From Acidobacteriota bacterium (GTDB taxonomy: Bacteria > Acidobacteriota > Blastocatellia > Pyrinomonadales > Pyrinomonadaceae), in the NCBI GenBank assembly GCA_020199835.1, contig JAIVJV010000004.1, forward strand, positions 1 through 64,000: 64,000 nt of DNA, given 5' to 3'. Within the stretch, counting starts at the first letter, position 1. Each line of letters starts with the position of its first letter. The position numbers and the translations under genes were made by a program. The notes under the pieces are model-generated. The model was given only the letters and a program-made list of their open reading frames with translations. It was not told where the DNA came from and ran no database searches. This document shows positions 26,199 through 34,437 of this stretch, piece by piece.

Positions 26199-27302
26199 CT
26201 ATCTCAGGATTTCTATCAGCGTTTCAGTGGCGTGATGCACTGACATAGGGGCGTAAAAAAGGATGCCTGACAGAACGACGAGGCTGGCACCAAAAAGAAA
26301 GGCGCTGACTCTAACAGTGGAAGGTTCGATCTTGCGAGTGTCGTCGGTGACTGGTGCGTCCACTAAAGTCAGCAGCCGATCCACGCGACGTTGAAAAGTT
26401 ACCGCATTATCCGAAACGAAACCCGAGACTATGGCCTGTGCTGCAACGGACTCAGAAACAATTTGGCCGATCATAGTTTGGCGCCGTAACTTCACCAGCG
26501 CTTCCGCTATGTCCAGCGGTTCGGAGGTACGCCGAGCGGCGATCTCATCACATATCATTTCTACTTCGGTCGCGCGCCAGCTGACGAGTGCCCGTGAAAG
26601 CGGGAATGCCAGTGAACTGTAACTGCACAGTGACAGCAGTAACTTGATTAGATTGTCTCGACGTTCGTGATGTGCTGCTTCATGTTCCAACACACCGGTT
26701 AATTCCACCGGAGTGAGCGTATTTAACAAACCTGAGGATAGAATCAATTTGGAATGGCGAAAGCCCCACACAAATGAGAGCGGGTAATCGCTCATGACCA
26801 AACCCACGGAGAGCCCGCATTTCTTCGCGATCCCGTTCACCAGGGCAACTTGATTGGAGGGTGGTGGGGCGGCTTTCATGTCCAATTGCTTTACCACACG
26901 TCCCACGCGCCAAGCTCCACGAATGTTGGACCAGGCGACGCCGGCTGCAATCGCGGCTACAAAACCGGCCAGCGAGTACGCAAGCGCTGGCTCAATCGCA
27001 ACCGTCAACGCACCTAGCAGGTGTATCTCATGAAGCGGTGCAGCGTGCTGGGCTGCGAAGGCTTCGGCTGTCATCCACAATCTTGGCAACAACGCAGCAC
27101 TCACCAGCCACATTGAAGCAAGTGGTGGGATAGCGAGCGCGGCAGTATAGAGATGCGCAAGGCTTCCAGGCTGAGCCCGCCAAATTTTTCGGATCGTGAT
27201 TTTCCTTACGATCAGAGCGATCACAAACATGCCCAGGCTGATAAGCGTGCCGAAGAGCACAAAGTTTTCGATCGCCGCGATGAATAGGGAAGTTCCGAGC
27301 AC
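26199..27302 (-). CDS. M56-family (BlaR1/MecR1-like) membrane metalloprotease
   Basis: A 367-residue integral membrane protein with N-terminal helices (about 12-32, 52-72 and 105-125). The zinc-protease motif HEAAH is at residues 207-211, within VLEHEAAHHERRDN. Further helices flank the motif, including one near residue 340. The extracytoplasmic penicillin-binding sensor of true BlaR1 is missing, so it must sense another signal. In known systems activation of the protease leads to inactivation of the BlaI-type repressor. The neighbouring BlaI-like gene 21 bp upstream and the exporter behind make metal sensing plausible. The start is a GTG. Confidence 0.88.
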   Translation of the reverse strand: MLGTSLFIAAIENFVLFGTLISLGMFVIALIVRKITIRKIWRAQPGSLAHLYTAALAIPPLASMWLVSAALLPRLWMTAEAFAAQHAAPLHEIHLLGALTVAIEPALAYSLAGFVAAIAAGVAWSNIRGAWRVGRVVKQLDMKAAPPPSNQVALVNGIAKKCGLSVGLVMSDYPLSFVWGFRHSKLILSSGLLNTLTPVELTGVLEHEAAHHERRDNLIKLLLSLCSYSSLAFPLSRALVSWRATEVEMICDEIAARRTSEPLDIAEALVKLRRQTMIGQIVSESVAAQAIVSGFVSDNAVTFQRRVDRLLTLVDAPVTDDTRKIEPSTVRVSAFLFGASLVVLSGILFYAPMSVHHATETLIEILR

Positions 27303-27323
27303 TGTCTTTACCGTTGTCCTGTC

Positions 27324-27755
27324 CTACTTGTTTGAGCGCTGTCGTCGCTTCTCGTGAATCTTTGCTTCCAATTGATCCAACCCGTCCGGATCATTGCTAA
27401 TGAGATCCACAAATGTCGAAAGGGCAGTCTCTGCAGAGTGTCCGATGAGTGCACCTAATACTTCTTGAGCCATCGCGCGCCCAAACTGTTCACGGGTGTA
27501 GCGCGGCGAATAAACATAGGCCTTAGCTTGCTTCTCACGCAGCAAATATCCTTTGCGGTACATTCGGTCGAGCGTAGTCAACACGGTTGTGTGAGCGATG
27601 TCGCGCTTAGCCCGCAACCGCTCCTCGACTTCGTTAACAGTCTGTCCCGAGTCCGCCCAAAGGATCTCCATTACTGCGGATTCCAACTCGCCAAGCACGT
27701 GGGCGGTGCCGCGAGCTCCTGGCCTGAATCCGCGAAGAGCTATTTTAGTGTGCAC
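27324..27755 (-). CDS. BlaI/MecI/CopY-family repressor
   Basis: A winged helix-turn-helix repressor: LGELESAVMEILWADSGQTV, NEVEERLRAKRDIAHTTVLT, LDRMYRKGYLLREKQAKAYV, then a C-terminal dimerisation helix region (MAQEVLGALIGHSAETALS). The family represses beta-lactamase or copper genes until cleaved or bound by metal. It is the first gene of a six-gene operon (repressor, M56 protease, FixH-like, czcC, czcB, czcA). The start is uncertain: GTG 27755 is used here, and a second GTG at 27698 begins closer to the conserved LGELE. A TTGACG box just upstream of 27755 could be part of its promoter. Confidence 0.85.
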   Translation of the reverse strand: MHTKIALRGFRPGARGTAHVLGELESAVMEILWADSGQTVNEVEERLRAKRDIAHTTVLTTLDRMYRKGYLLREKQAKAYVYSPRYTREQFGRAMAQEVLGALIGHSAETALSTFVDLISNDPDGLDQLEAKIHEKRRQRSNK

Positions 27756-27796
27756 TCGTTGCGTCAATATGTCTTTCCCAAGTCTGGATCTAATCG

Positions 27797-27838
27797 AGGG
27801 CACAGTGTAGAGTGTCGCACCAACTACAGTCAATAGTT
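27797..27838. promoter_or_regulatory. Possible BlaI-type operator region
   Basis: Between the repressor gene and the divergent genes lie TGTAGA (about 27806), CTACAG and the imperfect inverted repeat CAACTA...TAGTTG (27821-27839). BlaI-family operators are built from TACA/TGTA half sites, so this is a reasonable place for autoregulation. The assignment is weak. Confidence 0.3.
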
Positions 27839-27850
27839 GAAGAGTTGCCT

Positions 27851-28036
27851 ATGGAACTGACGAGGGTCGCTCACGCATTAGGCGGATTGAATATCACCGC
27901 TGATGAGCACTGGAGTTCGACGATCCTGTTCGATGGAGTGCGCGTGCATCCTCTGGTGAATTACACACGCGGCCGTCACCAGCTTGGAGTAAGTTTCGAG
28001 CGAGGCCGTAATCCCGGCTTGAGCTACAGCATTTAG
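27851..28036 (+). CDS. Hypothetical 61-aa ORF, possible beta-barrel tail
   Basis: The ATG frame starts at 27851. The C-terminal part reads VNYTRGRHQLGVSFERGRNP then GLSYSI, with alternating hydrophobic residues ending in an aromatic/hydrophobic residue, reminiscent of the last strands of outer-membrane barrels. No signal sequence or good ribosome binding site is present, so this may be a remnant. It lies just before the CDF transporter gene. Confidence 0.3.
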   Translation: MELTRVAHALGGLNITADEHWSSTILFDGVRVHPLVNYTRGRHQLGVSFERGRNPGLSYSI

Positions 28037-28052
28037 TTTTGAGGTGATCTCC

Positions 28053-28700
28053 ATGAGCACTGGCGTCGTTCTTCCTGAAACGAACCGGGCGGTGGCCGTG
28101 AGACGTGGTCGTTATCTCGAGTACTTCACCATCGCCTATAACAGTCTTGAGGGTCTGATAGCGCTTGTGGCCGGCGTGGTTGCGGGCAGCATTGCTCTTG
28201 TTGGGTTTGGCTTCGACAGCTTAATCGAAGTCACGTCAGGAACAGTTCTGCTGTGGCGGTTGCGTGCCGACGTTGATGAATCGCGCCGCGAACGAGTTGA
28301 AGCAGTTAGTCTGAGAGTCGTCGGTGCTTGTTTCGTGGTGTTAGCGATCTATGTAACTTACGATTCCATAAAGTCGCTAGTCAGAGGGGACGCGCCCGAT
28401 GAAAGTGTGGTCGGTATTGTTCTGGCCGCGGTTTCGCTGGTAATCATGCCATTGCTGGTTCGCGCAAAGCGAAAAGTGGCTCGCACCATAAATAGCGGAG
28501 CTTTGATGGCGGATTCCAAACAGAGCGAGCTTTGCACTTATCTATCGGCGATCTTACTTGGTGGGTTACTTCTGAATGCTTTGCTCGGCTGGTGGTGGGC
28601 TGATCCAGTGGCCGCTTTGATTATGGTTCCGCTAATAGTTAAAGAAGGCATTGATGCCCTGCGTGGTGAAACTTGTTGCGATGAAGGAGCGTGTCATTGA
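28053..28700 (+). CDS. Cation diffusion facilitator-type transporter
   Basis: About 215 residues from ATG 28053. There are five or six hydrophobic segments, and metal-site signatures are in place: GFGFDSLIEVTSG in TM2, ALMADSKQSELCTYLS in TM5 and WWADPVAALIMVP in TM6. The cytoplasmic C-terminal domain of classic CDF proteins is absent. Instead the protein ends in a short Cys/His tail (ETCCDEGACH) able to bind metal. The family exports Zn, Cd, Co or Fe in exchange for protons. Its position next to the divergent RND efflux operon supports a role in metal homeostasis. The conserved substrate residues do not decide which metal. Confidence 0.8.
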   Translation: MSTGVVLPETNRAVAVRRGRYLEYFTIAYNSLEGLIALVAGVVAGSIALVGFGFDSLIEVTSGTVLLWRLRADVDESRRERVEAVSLRVVGACFVVLAIYVTYDSIKSLVRGDAPDESVVGIVLAAVSLVIMPLLVRAKRKVARTINSGALMADSKQSELCTYLSAILLGGLLLNALLGWWWADPVAALIMVPLIVKEGIDALRGETCCDEGACH

Positions 28701-28936
28701 TACTGAATCCGCAGAATACGTATATCGCCTTGCTTCTCGTCCAAGCTCTTCACTTGCTTCACCACCGACTCGCTAAACGTCATATCAGCTTCGCAGAAGT
28801 TATTTCCGCTGTCGTGCTTTGCGCGCCACCCTGGCTGCCACTCCCAGCGCCACTGTTCGTCGCTACGCACATCACTCTGATCGTGGTCCAGCTTGTCGGT
28901 AGCCTTTGGATAAAGAGGCTCTCGCCGGAATGGTAA
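28691..28936 (+). CDS. Small 81-aa membrane protein
   Basis: The start GTG overlaps the end of the CDF gene and follows GAAGGAGC, so the two are coupled. Hydrophobic segments at about residues 10-25, 36-52 and 56-72 (LFVATHITLIVVQLVGSLWI) predict two or three membrane spans. A His pair, LHHRLAKRH, lies between them. No family is recognised. Context suggests an accessory role in metal transport. Confidence 0.55.
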   Translation: MSLILNPQNTYIALLLVQALHLLHHRLAKRHISFAEVISAVVLCAPPWLPLPAPLFVATHITLIVVQLVGSLWIKRLSPEW

Positions 28937-29000
28937 GTTTTCAGTTCCGAAAAGCGATGGGCCAACGGGATAACATCACCCGAAAAGCGAGTGACAGCCT

Positions 29001-29058
29001 ATGGTCATAGCAAAATCGTTGCTTTTCTTTTTGGCAGCCGGCTTGTGCGAAATCGGTT
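29001..29058 (+). pseudogene. ynfA: ynfA (UPF0060) 5' fragment
   Basis: The ATG at 29001 begins MVIAKSLLFFLAAGLCEIG, which matches the first 19 residues of the YnfA/UPF0060 small membrane protein family. The expected GGYLVW continuation is missing. From about 29059 the DNA instead encodes the N-lobe of a protein kinase in another frame. The rest of ynfA and the start of the kinase gene were lost together, most simply by one deletion. Confidence 0.75.
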
Positions 29059-29205
29059 ACGCGCGACGAAGAGCGGCTGCGCCGGTTCAGGCAAGAAGCG
29101 TTTACGGCGTCTTCGCTGAACCATCCAAACATCCTGACGATTTTTGAAATTGGCCAACAGGGCGATACCCATTTCATCGCAACTGAATACATCGACGGCC
29201 AATCG

Positions 29206-31713
29206 TTGCGCCAGCTTATCACTCCAGAACCCGTCCACCTTTATCAAGTTCTAGACTGGGGAACCCAGATCGCCTCCGCTCTTGCGGCCGCACATACTGC
29301 AGGGATCATTCATCGCGACATTAAACCCGACAACATCATGGTTCGTCGCGACGGCTATGTGAAGGTGCTTGATTTCGGTCTGGCTAAGTTAAGTGAATAC
29401 AAGAAACTTGCCAGCGATCCGGAAGCAGCAACGGTACAAGTTATTCAAACCGATCCCGGCAAGGTCATGGGAACGGTTAGTTACATGTCACCCGAGCAGA
29501 CACGAGGCCTCGAACTGGATGCGCGCACCGACATCTGGAGTTTGGGAGTGATTCTCTATGAAATAATCGCAGGTCGACTACCTTTCGAGGGGCTCAGTGC
29601 CAGCGATGTGGTTGCATCCATATTACGAACTGAACCGGTGCCATTGCAGCGTTTCTCGCGGGACGTTCCCGATGAACTACAGCGCATTGTTCGCAAGGCC
29701 TTACAGAAGGACCCTGACGAGCGCTATCACTTGGCGAAGGAAATGGCTATCGACTTGAAGAACCTTCGTCGCGACCTTGAACTGAATGCCGAAATTGAGC
29801 GCTCGGTTCAACCTGTCGGTTCAGCCGATCGAAGGTCAGGCATGCAGAATCGGACGCACATGAGTCTCTCACGGTCCGTTTCAGATACGGCACCTGTACC
29901 TCATCAACGATCGACCACAAGCGCAGAACCGTTTCTCAAAGATTCGCGGCGGTATTCAACCGCTTCGAAACTGGTTGCAGCTGGCATTATTTTCACACTG
30001 ATCGTCGCAGCTGTTGTGATCACAACTTACTGGGTGAATGGCACACGCTCAGTTGAGCCCGCGACGAACATGCGAATTACCCAACTTACAACTACTGGCA
30101 GGGTCGACCAAGCCGTCATCTCTCCTGACGGGAAATACATTGTTCATGCGGCGGCTGTAAATGGACTGCAGAGTCTACGCGTGCGTCAGGTAAACACAAA
30201 CAGCGACGTAGAAGTCGTAGCGCCTTCAGATGTGCGTTACGACAAGCTAATTTTTTCACCTGATGGCGATTTCGTTTATTACGTGGCCACTCACAGGAAC
30301 AGTATCTCTTCAGACCTTTATGCGATTCCTGCTTTAGGCGGTAGTGCTAGAAAGTTAATTTCGAACGTAACGAGCGCCGTGACCTTGTCGCCAGATGGGC
30401 AGAATGTTGCGTTCATACGCAACATGGCTGACGTCGGCGAGGACGTCGTGGTCGTTGCCGCGGCAACTGGAACGAACGAGCGCAAGATTGCTGTGCGTAA
30501 ACTACCGAACTTCTTTGGCTCGCTTACATGGTCACCAAAAGGGAATTCGCTTGTTTGTGCTGCTGGCAGTTTCGTACCTGCCTACAACACGTATCTCGTG
30601 GAAATTCCACTTGATGATCCAAAAGAAAAACAGCTTGGCAGTCAAACTTGGCCGTCCATGGGGGAGATAGCGTGGGTTCCCGATTCTAGTGGATTGGTCT
30701 TTACTGCTTCCGATCCGGAGTTCGCCGCTCTCGCTTCGCAACAACTTTGGTACGTTGGATACCCGGACGGTGATGTACGTCGAATTACAAACGATCTGAA
30801 CACCTATCGCGCCGTTAGTGTCACGTTGGACTCAAAGAGATTGGTGACCCTCCAGTCAGCGTCTACCTGCAACCTCTGGGTGGCTAATAACTCGGATTGG
30901 AATCAACCGACGCAAGTCACGACCGGTTCCAGACTTGATGGCCGTGAAGGAGTAGCTTATTTGACGGGCGGACAGGTGGTCTATTCCTCGACGGTTAGCG
31001 GCCATATGGATTTGTGGGTAATGAATGCCGATGGTAGCAATCAGCGTCAGCTGACAGCCAATTTGCGCAACAATACTCAGCCCGTAGTCACTCGCGACGG
31101 ACGATACGTTCTCTTTCGTTCTGATCGATCGGGAACGGCTAACATCTGGCGCATGGACATGGACGGTACGAATCCGCGACAGCTTACGAGTGGTAGTGGC
31201 GAAGTGAATCCACACTGTACACCCGATGCAAAATGGGTTGTGTACACCTTGTTGGGTGCGGGGAAGCCGACGATCTGGCGTGTGTCGATCGATGGTGGGG
31301 CACCGGAAAAGATTATCGACGGATACGCAACTAACCCGGTTGTTTCTCCTGACGGCAATTGGATCGCCTGTTCTTATCGTGAACAGACCCACGCTCCGAT
31401 GAAGATAGGTCTATTTAGCATAAATGGCGGTGCACCGATTCGTACTTTCGAAATAGCAGCCATGCCCGTAGTTGATCCTGCCAGCTCCGGCCTTCGGTGG
31501 ACTCAGGATGGCCGCGCATTAACGTATGTCCTGACAGCAGGTGACGTTTCTAACGTGTGGAGCCAGCCTGTTTCAGGCGGACCCGCGAAACAACTTACGA
31601 GCTTTAAATCCAGTCGAATTTTCTCGTTCGATTGGTCATCTGACGGCCAGCAATTGATCCTCAGCCGCGGTACAGTAACAAGTGATGTGGTATTGATCAG
31701 CAACTTTCGCTAA
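29206..31713 (+). CDS. Ser/Thr protein kinase (N-lobe truncated) with TolB-like propeller
   Basis: From TTG 29206 the product is 835 residues. The kinase catalytic loop HRDIKPDN (residues 36-43), DFGLAKL, the SPEQTRG activation segment and the C-lobe are complete. One membrane helix follows (about 262-282), then an extracytoplasmic WD40/TolB-type propeller (about 290-835) with repeated ISPDGKYIVHAA, FSPDGDFVYYVA and TRDGRYVLFRSDRSGTANIW blades. The homology extends upstream in frame to about 29068 (DEERLRRFRQEAFTASSLNH), but no start codon lies there, and the Gly-rich loop and ATP-binding Lys are gone. The kinase is thus likely inactive, while the propeller may still be made. The lesion coincides with the ynfA junction. 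Confidence 0.85.
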   Translation: MRQLITPEPVHLYQVLDWGTQIASALAAAHTAGIIHRDIKPDNIMVRRDGYVKVLDFGLAKLSEYKKLASDPEAATVQVIQTDPGKVMGTVSYMSPEQTRGLELDARTDIWSLGVILYEIIAGRLPFEGLSASDVVASILRTEPVPLQRFSRDVPDELQRIVRKALQKDPDERYHLAKEMAIDLKNLRRDLELNAEIERSVQPVGSADRRSGMQNRTHMSLSRSVSDTAPVPHQRSTTSAEPFLKDSRRYSTASKLVAAGIIFTLIVAAVVITTYWVNGTRSVEPATNMRITQLTTTGRVDQAVISPDGKYIVHAAAVNGLQSLRVRQVNTNSDVEVVAPSDVRYDKLIFSPDGDFVYYVATHRNSISSDLYAIPALGGSARKLISNVTSAVTLSPDGQNVAFIRNMADVGEDVVVVAAATGTNERKIAVRKLPNFFGSLTWSPKGNSLVCAAGSFVPAYNTYLVEIPLDDPKEKQLGSQTWPSMGEIAWVPDSSGLVFTASDPEFAALASQQLWYVGYPDGDVRRITNDLNTYRAVSVTLDSKRLVTLQSASTCNLWVANNSDWNQPTQVTTGSRLDGREGVAYLTGGQVVYSSTVSGHMDLWVMNADGSNQRQLTANLRNNTQPVVTRDGRYVLFRSDRSGTANIWRMDMDGTNPRQLTSGSGEVNPHCTPDAKWVVYTLLGAGKPTIWRVSIDGGAPEKIIDGYATNPVVSPDGNWIACSYREQTHAPMKIGLFSINGGAPIRTFEIAAMPVVDPASSGLRWTQDGRALTYVLTAGDVSNVWSQPVSGGPAKQLTSFKSSRIFSFDWSSDGQQLILSRGTVTSDVVLISNFR

Positions 31714-31828
31714 TCGGTCTCATAGTTCTGACATAAAGCGAATCACCGTATCCACTGGTTAGAAACTTCAGCATCTCCGACGCGCTTGAATTCAATCTCG
31801 TGAAAGGAATCGCGACTATTCATCTAAT

Positions 31829-32422
31829 CTACGTTAAGGCGTTGAGTGCGGCTCTAATATCCTCGTTGGTTGGTCTTTCCTGATAGTTCGATTCAACTTT
31901 CATCCACGTTATGCGGCCCGTCTTGTCAATGACATAAACCGTTGGACGAGGAATACCTTCAAAATTCTGGCCGTTATAGTCGGGATCTCGAATCCCAAAT
32001 GCATCGATTACCCGATGTCCCGGATCCGATAAAATCTGGTAATCAATCTTACCTTTGCCATCAGCGGCGATCTTTGCGGCAAATTCTCTACTTTGTGTTG
32101 GAGTGTCAACACTAATTGCTAGCAGATTAAGAGCCTCGTTTGGTTTCTTCAGGAAGCGCAGCTCAGCTAACTGCTGAGCACAGTATGGTCACCAATTGCC
32201 TCGGTAGAACGCGAGGACGGTTGGAGCGCTTCCGCGCAACGCCGACAGAATTACCTTTTCCCCGTTTTGATCTTCAAGTGTGAAATTCGGAGCCATCTCA
32301 CCGATCTTCAGTGGTTCGTTTCGAGGCTGCAGTTCAGCGTCGAGTCCTGAATTGAGTTTTGAGTTTGAGCAGGACAGTGCAATGAGAAAAAGTAACAATG
32401 CGGCAGCCAACTTTATCTTCAT
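31829..32422 (-). CDS. Redoxin/AhpC-TSA lipoprotein, candidate selenoprotein (UxxC)
   Basis: A 197-residue frame from ATG 32422 has a lipoprotein signal (MKIKLAAALLLFLIALSC). The redoxin core is PLKIGEMAPNFTLEDQNGEK, TVLAFYRGNW, then TGA (32189-32191, codon 78), PYCAQQLAELRFL, LLAISVDTPTQSREFA and PRPTVYVIDKTGRITW. Relatives have the peroxidatic cysteine exactly where the TGA stands (GNWCPYC). The frame stays open for 119 codons after it, with normal family motifs. A perfect 7-bp hairpin with an AGTTA loop begins nine bases after the TGA. Selenocysteine at the active site (UxxC) is therefore likely, giving a periplasmic peroxide or thiol reductase. The alternative is a nonsense mutation. Confidence 0.75.
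32161..32179 (-). promoter_or_regulatory. SECIS-like hairpin downstream of the redoxin TGA
   Basis: On the reverse strand GCTCAGC (32179-32173) pairs perfectly with GCTGAGC (32167-32161) around the loop AGTTA. The loop begins 16 nucleotides after the TGA and has G in its second position followed by U. This meets the usual bacterial SECIS pattern: apical loop 16-37 nt after UGA with a G among the first two loop bases. Confidence 0.55.
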
Positions 32423-32460
32423 ATTAATAACCGGACAAGACAAAATAAGTGGGGGTTTAA

Positions 32461-32574
32461 TGATGCCAATTTGTGACCTGCCGTCAACCTTCCCGTCAAC
32501 GTTAAAACTCAGCATTAGCAGTAACTAAAAGGCTCAGGTTGTGAGCGTGAGCCCATTTACTGAGCCAAGCGGGC
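32461..32574 (+). repeat. Dispersed repeat B, copy 2
   Basis: This 114-bp stretch matches 10996-11110 in the same orientation. It lies directly upstream of the reverse-strand redoxin gene and ends at the same TTACTGAGCCAAGCGGGC block. Its function is unknown. Confidence 0.7.
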
Positions 32575-32704
32575 AATCTTGTCTATCAGGTCGCTATCAT
32601 ACCGCAATCTTCTGCTTTTTCCGAAGGTTTACCCTTTTCCTCAACTGTTCCCAGTGTTCCCGAAATTTCCTTTGGTTCCGCGCAAAAGAGGCAGGAATAG
32701 GCTA

Positions 32705-32860
32705 ATGCAAAGACGTCTGACACCATTGATGCTGCCTGAAGCCGCTGATAAAATCCGCGCCCAGTCTTTGTTGCCAGTTCGCAGCCAAACGGAAATTGAT
32801 CGGTCCTTGAACAAAGATGAGGAAGTTCATAGGACCGTCAACGACATTGTGTTCGGCTAG
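32705..32860 (+). CDS. Hypothetical 51-aa ORF
   Basis: An ATG frame following GGAATAGG. It reads RRLTPLMLPEAADKIRAQSL then SQTEIDRSLNKDEEVHRTV, a charged helical polypeptide without a recognised family. Located between repeat B and the TPR fragment, it may be a remnant. Confidence 0.3.
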   Translation: MQRRLTPLMLPEAADKIRAQSLLPVRSQTEIDRSLNKDEEVHRTVNDIVFG

Positions 32861-32865
32861 TTATT

Positions 32866-33064
32866 ATGATTCATCGGAGGACAATTTCAGCGATCTCACA
32901 TGCCAAACAGGGCCGTCCAGCCCAGGCGGAAAAGCTATTCCGCCGGGCGATCGTGCACGCTCCGAAACACCTCGGTGCGCGTATCAACCTGGGTGAGTTG
33001 TTGATCACAACAAATCGCGGCGAGCAAGCCCGCACTGTCTTACATGAAGCGCATAAACTGGCTC
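32866..33064 (+). pseudogene. TPR-domain protein fragment
   Basis: The ATG at 32866 begins one to two tetratricopeptide repeats (AISHAKQGRPAQAEKLFRRA, IVHAPKHLGARINLGELLIT, RTVLHEAHKLAP). After KLAP the sequence abruptly becomes the C-terminal end of a sugar-binding protein in another frame. The remaining repeats of the TPR protein are gone. This looks like one side of a deletion junction near 33064. Confidence 0.65.
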
Positions 33065-33256
33065 CATCTACGCCACCGTCGTGCAACAACCTTACGAGTT
33101 TGGTTACCAGGCGATAAGGATGATGCGCGACTATCTGAAAGGTGAGAAGTCGGCGATGCCTGCAAGCAAACAAGTATTCATACCTGCACTGGTGGTTAAG
33201 CAAGACACTGTCGAGAGGAGTTCACTAAGAAGATCAATCAACTCCGCGGACGGTGA
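33065..33256 (+). pseudogene. Sugar ABC transporter substrate-binding protein, 3' fragment
   Basis: The frame gives SIYATVVQQPYEFGYQAIRM, MRDYLKGEKSAMPASKQVFI, PALVVKQDTVE and, after a one-base shift at ~33217, [12 protein letters not shown] before a TGA at 33254. This is the last ~60 residues of a ribose/xylose-type periplasmic binding protein. The frameshift is a GGG to GG contraction. The fragment lies 14 bp before xylose isomerase, so a xylose uptake and use operon probably existed here. Confidence 0.65.
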
Positions 33257-33270
33257 TTAAGGAGGGAGAA

Positions 33271-34437
33271 ATGGAAAACGAGAAGTACACACCGCGCCCC
33301 GAGCATAAATTCAGTTTTGGGCTTTGGACGGTTGGTAATCGTGGCCGCGATCCATTTGGCGATGCGGTCCGGCCCCCACTCACGCCGGTGGAGGCGGTGC
33401 GTATGTTGGGCGAGATTGGCGCCTACGGCGTCAACTTTCACGATAACGACCTGGTCCCCATTGACGCCACGCCTCAGGAGCGTGACCGGATCGTGAATGA
33501 GTTTCGTCGAGCTTGTGAAGAAAACGGAGTGGTGGTCCCGATGGCCACTGTCAATCTTTTTTACGATCCTGTTTTTCGTGACGGTGCTTTCACGGCCAAT
33601 GACAAATCCGTGCGCGCCTACGCGCTGCAAAAGACTATGCGGGCCATGGATTTGGGGGCTGAGTGTGGCGCAAAAATCTTCGTGTTGTGGGGCGGGCGTG
33701 AAGGTGTCGAAACCGATGGCTGCCGTCGTCCTGACGATGCGGTAAAGAGATTAAGAGAGGCGCTGAATTATCTGTGTGAGTATTCCCTCGACAGAAAGTA
33801 CGACTACAAGTTTGCTCTCGAGGCGAAACCCAACGAGCCGCGCGCTGACATCTACATGCCTACTACCGGGGCATATCTCGCTCTGATTTCTACGCTGGAC
33901 CGGCCGGAGATGGTTGGGGTTAATCCGGAAGTCGCGCACGAACACATGGCCGGACTCAACATGACGCACGCCGTGGCCCAGGCTTGGGAGGCGGGCAAAC
34001 TCTTTCATGTCGATCTAAATGATCAAATTCCGGGCCGCTATGATCAGGACTTGCGGTTTGGATCGGCCAATCCCAGAGCCGCATTCTGGCTCGTCAAGTT
34101 TCTCGAAGATGTTGGGTACACCGGACCTCGCCACTTCGACGCGCACGCCTATCGCACTGAAGACTACGAAGGCGTGAAGGAATTCGCTCGCGGTTGCATG
34201 CGCACGTATTTGATCCTGAAGGAGAAAGCCGCGCAGTGGAACGGCGATACGGAAATTAGAGCGCTGCTTGCCGGTATATCTGAGACAGCTGGGGATGAAC
34301 GTGGAAACAAGTTCTCGACGCAGCATGCGAGCGAGTTATTGTCCGCTACTTTTGATCGCGCCGGGTTGGCAAGTCGTGGCCTGAACTATGAGCGGCTCGA
34401 TCAGCTCACGATCGACATTCTGTTAGGAGTCAGGTGA
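33271..34437 (+). CDS. xylA: Xylose isomerase
   Basis: The 388-residue enzyme is the length of the short actinobacterial-type xylose isomerases. It converts D-xylose to D-xylulose (and glucose to fructose) in the cytoplasm with two divalent metals. Key motifs are visible: NFHDNDLVP with the catalytic His and Asp, [17 protein letters not shown] with metal-binding Glu and catalytic Lys, [16 protein letters not shown], and [20 protein letters not shown] with metal ligands. AAGGAGG before ATG 33271 decides the start over an ATG 18 bases earlier. It follows the sugar-binding protein fragment and overlaps the glycosidase remnant by four bases, so it is the intact member of a degraded pentose operon. 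Confidence 0.93.
   Translation: MENEKYTPRPEHKFSFGLWTVGNRGRDPFGDAVRPPLTPVEAVRMLGEIGAYGVNFHDNDLVPIDATPQERDRIVNEFRRACEENGVVVPMATVNLFYDPVFRDGAFTANDKSVRAYALQKTMRAMDLGAECGAKIFVLWGGREGVETDGCRRPDDAVKRLREALNYLCEYSLDRKYDYKFALEAKPNEPRADIYMPTTGAYLALISTLDRPEMVGVNPEVAHEHMAGLNMTHAVAQAWEAGKLFHVDLNDQIPGRYDQDLRFGSANPRAAFWLVKFLEDVGYTGPRHFDAHAYRTEDYEGVKEFARGCMRTYLILKEKAAQWNGDTEIRALLAGISETAGDERGNKFSTQHASELLSATFDRAGLASRGLNYERLDQLTIDILLGVR

Noticed and set aside
17997-32422. Alternative genetic code with TGA as tryptophan
   Set aside because: Many intact genes in the window end in TGA with downstream frames unrelated, and TGG is used freely for Trp.
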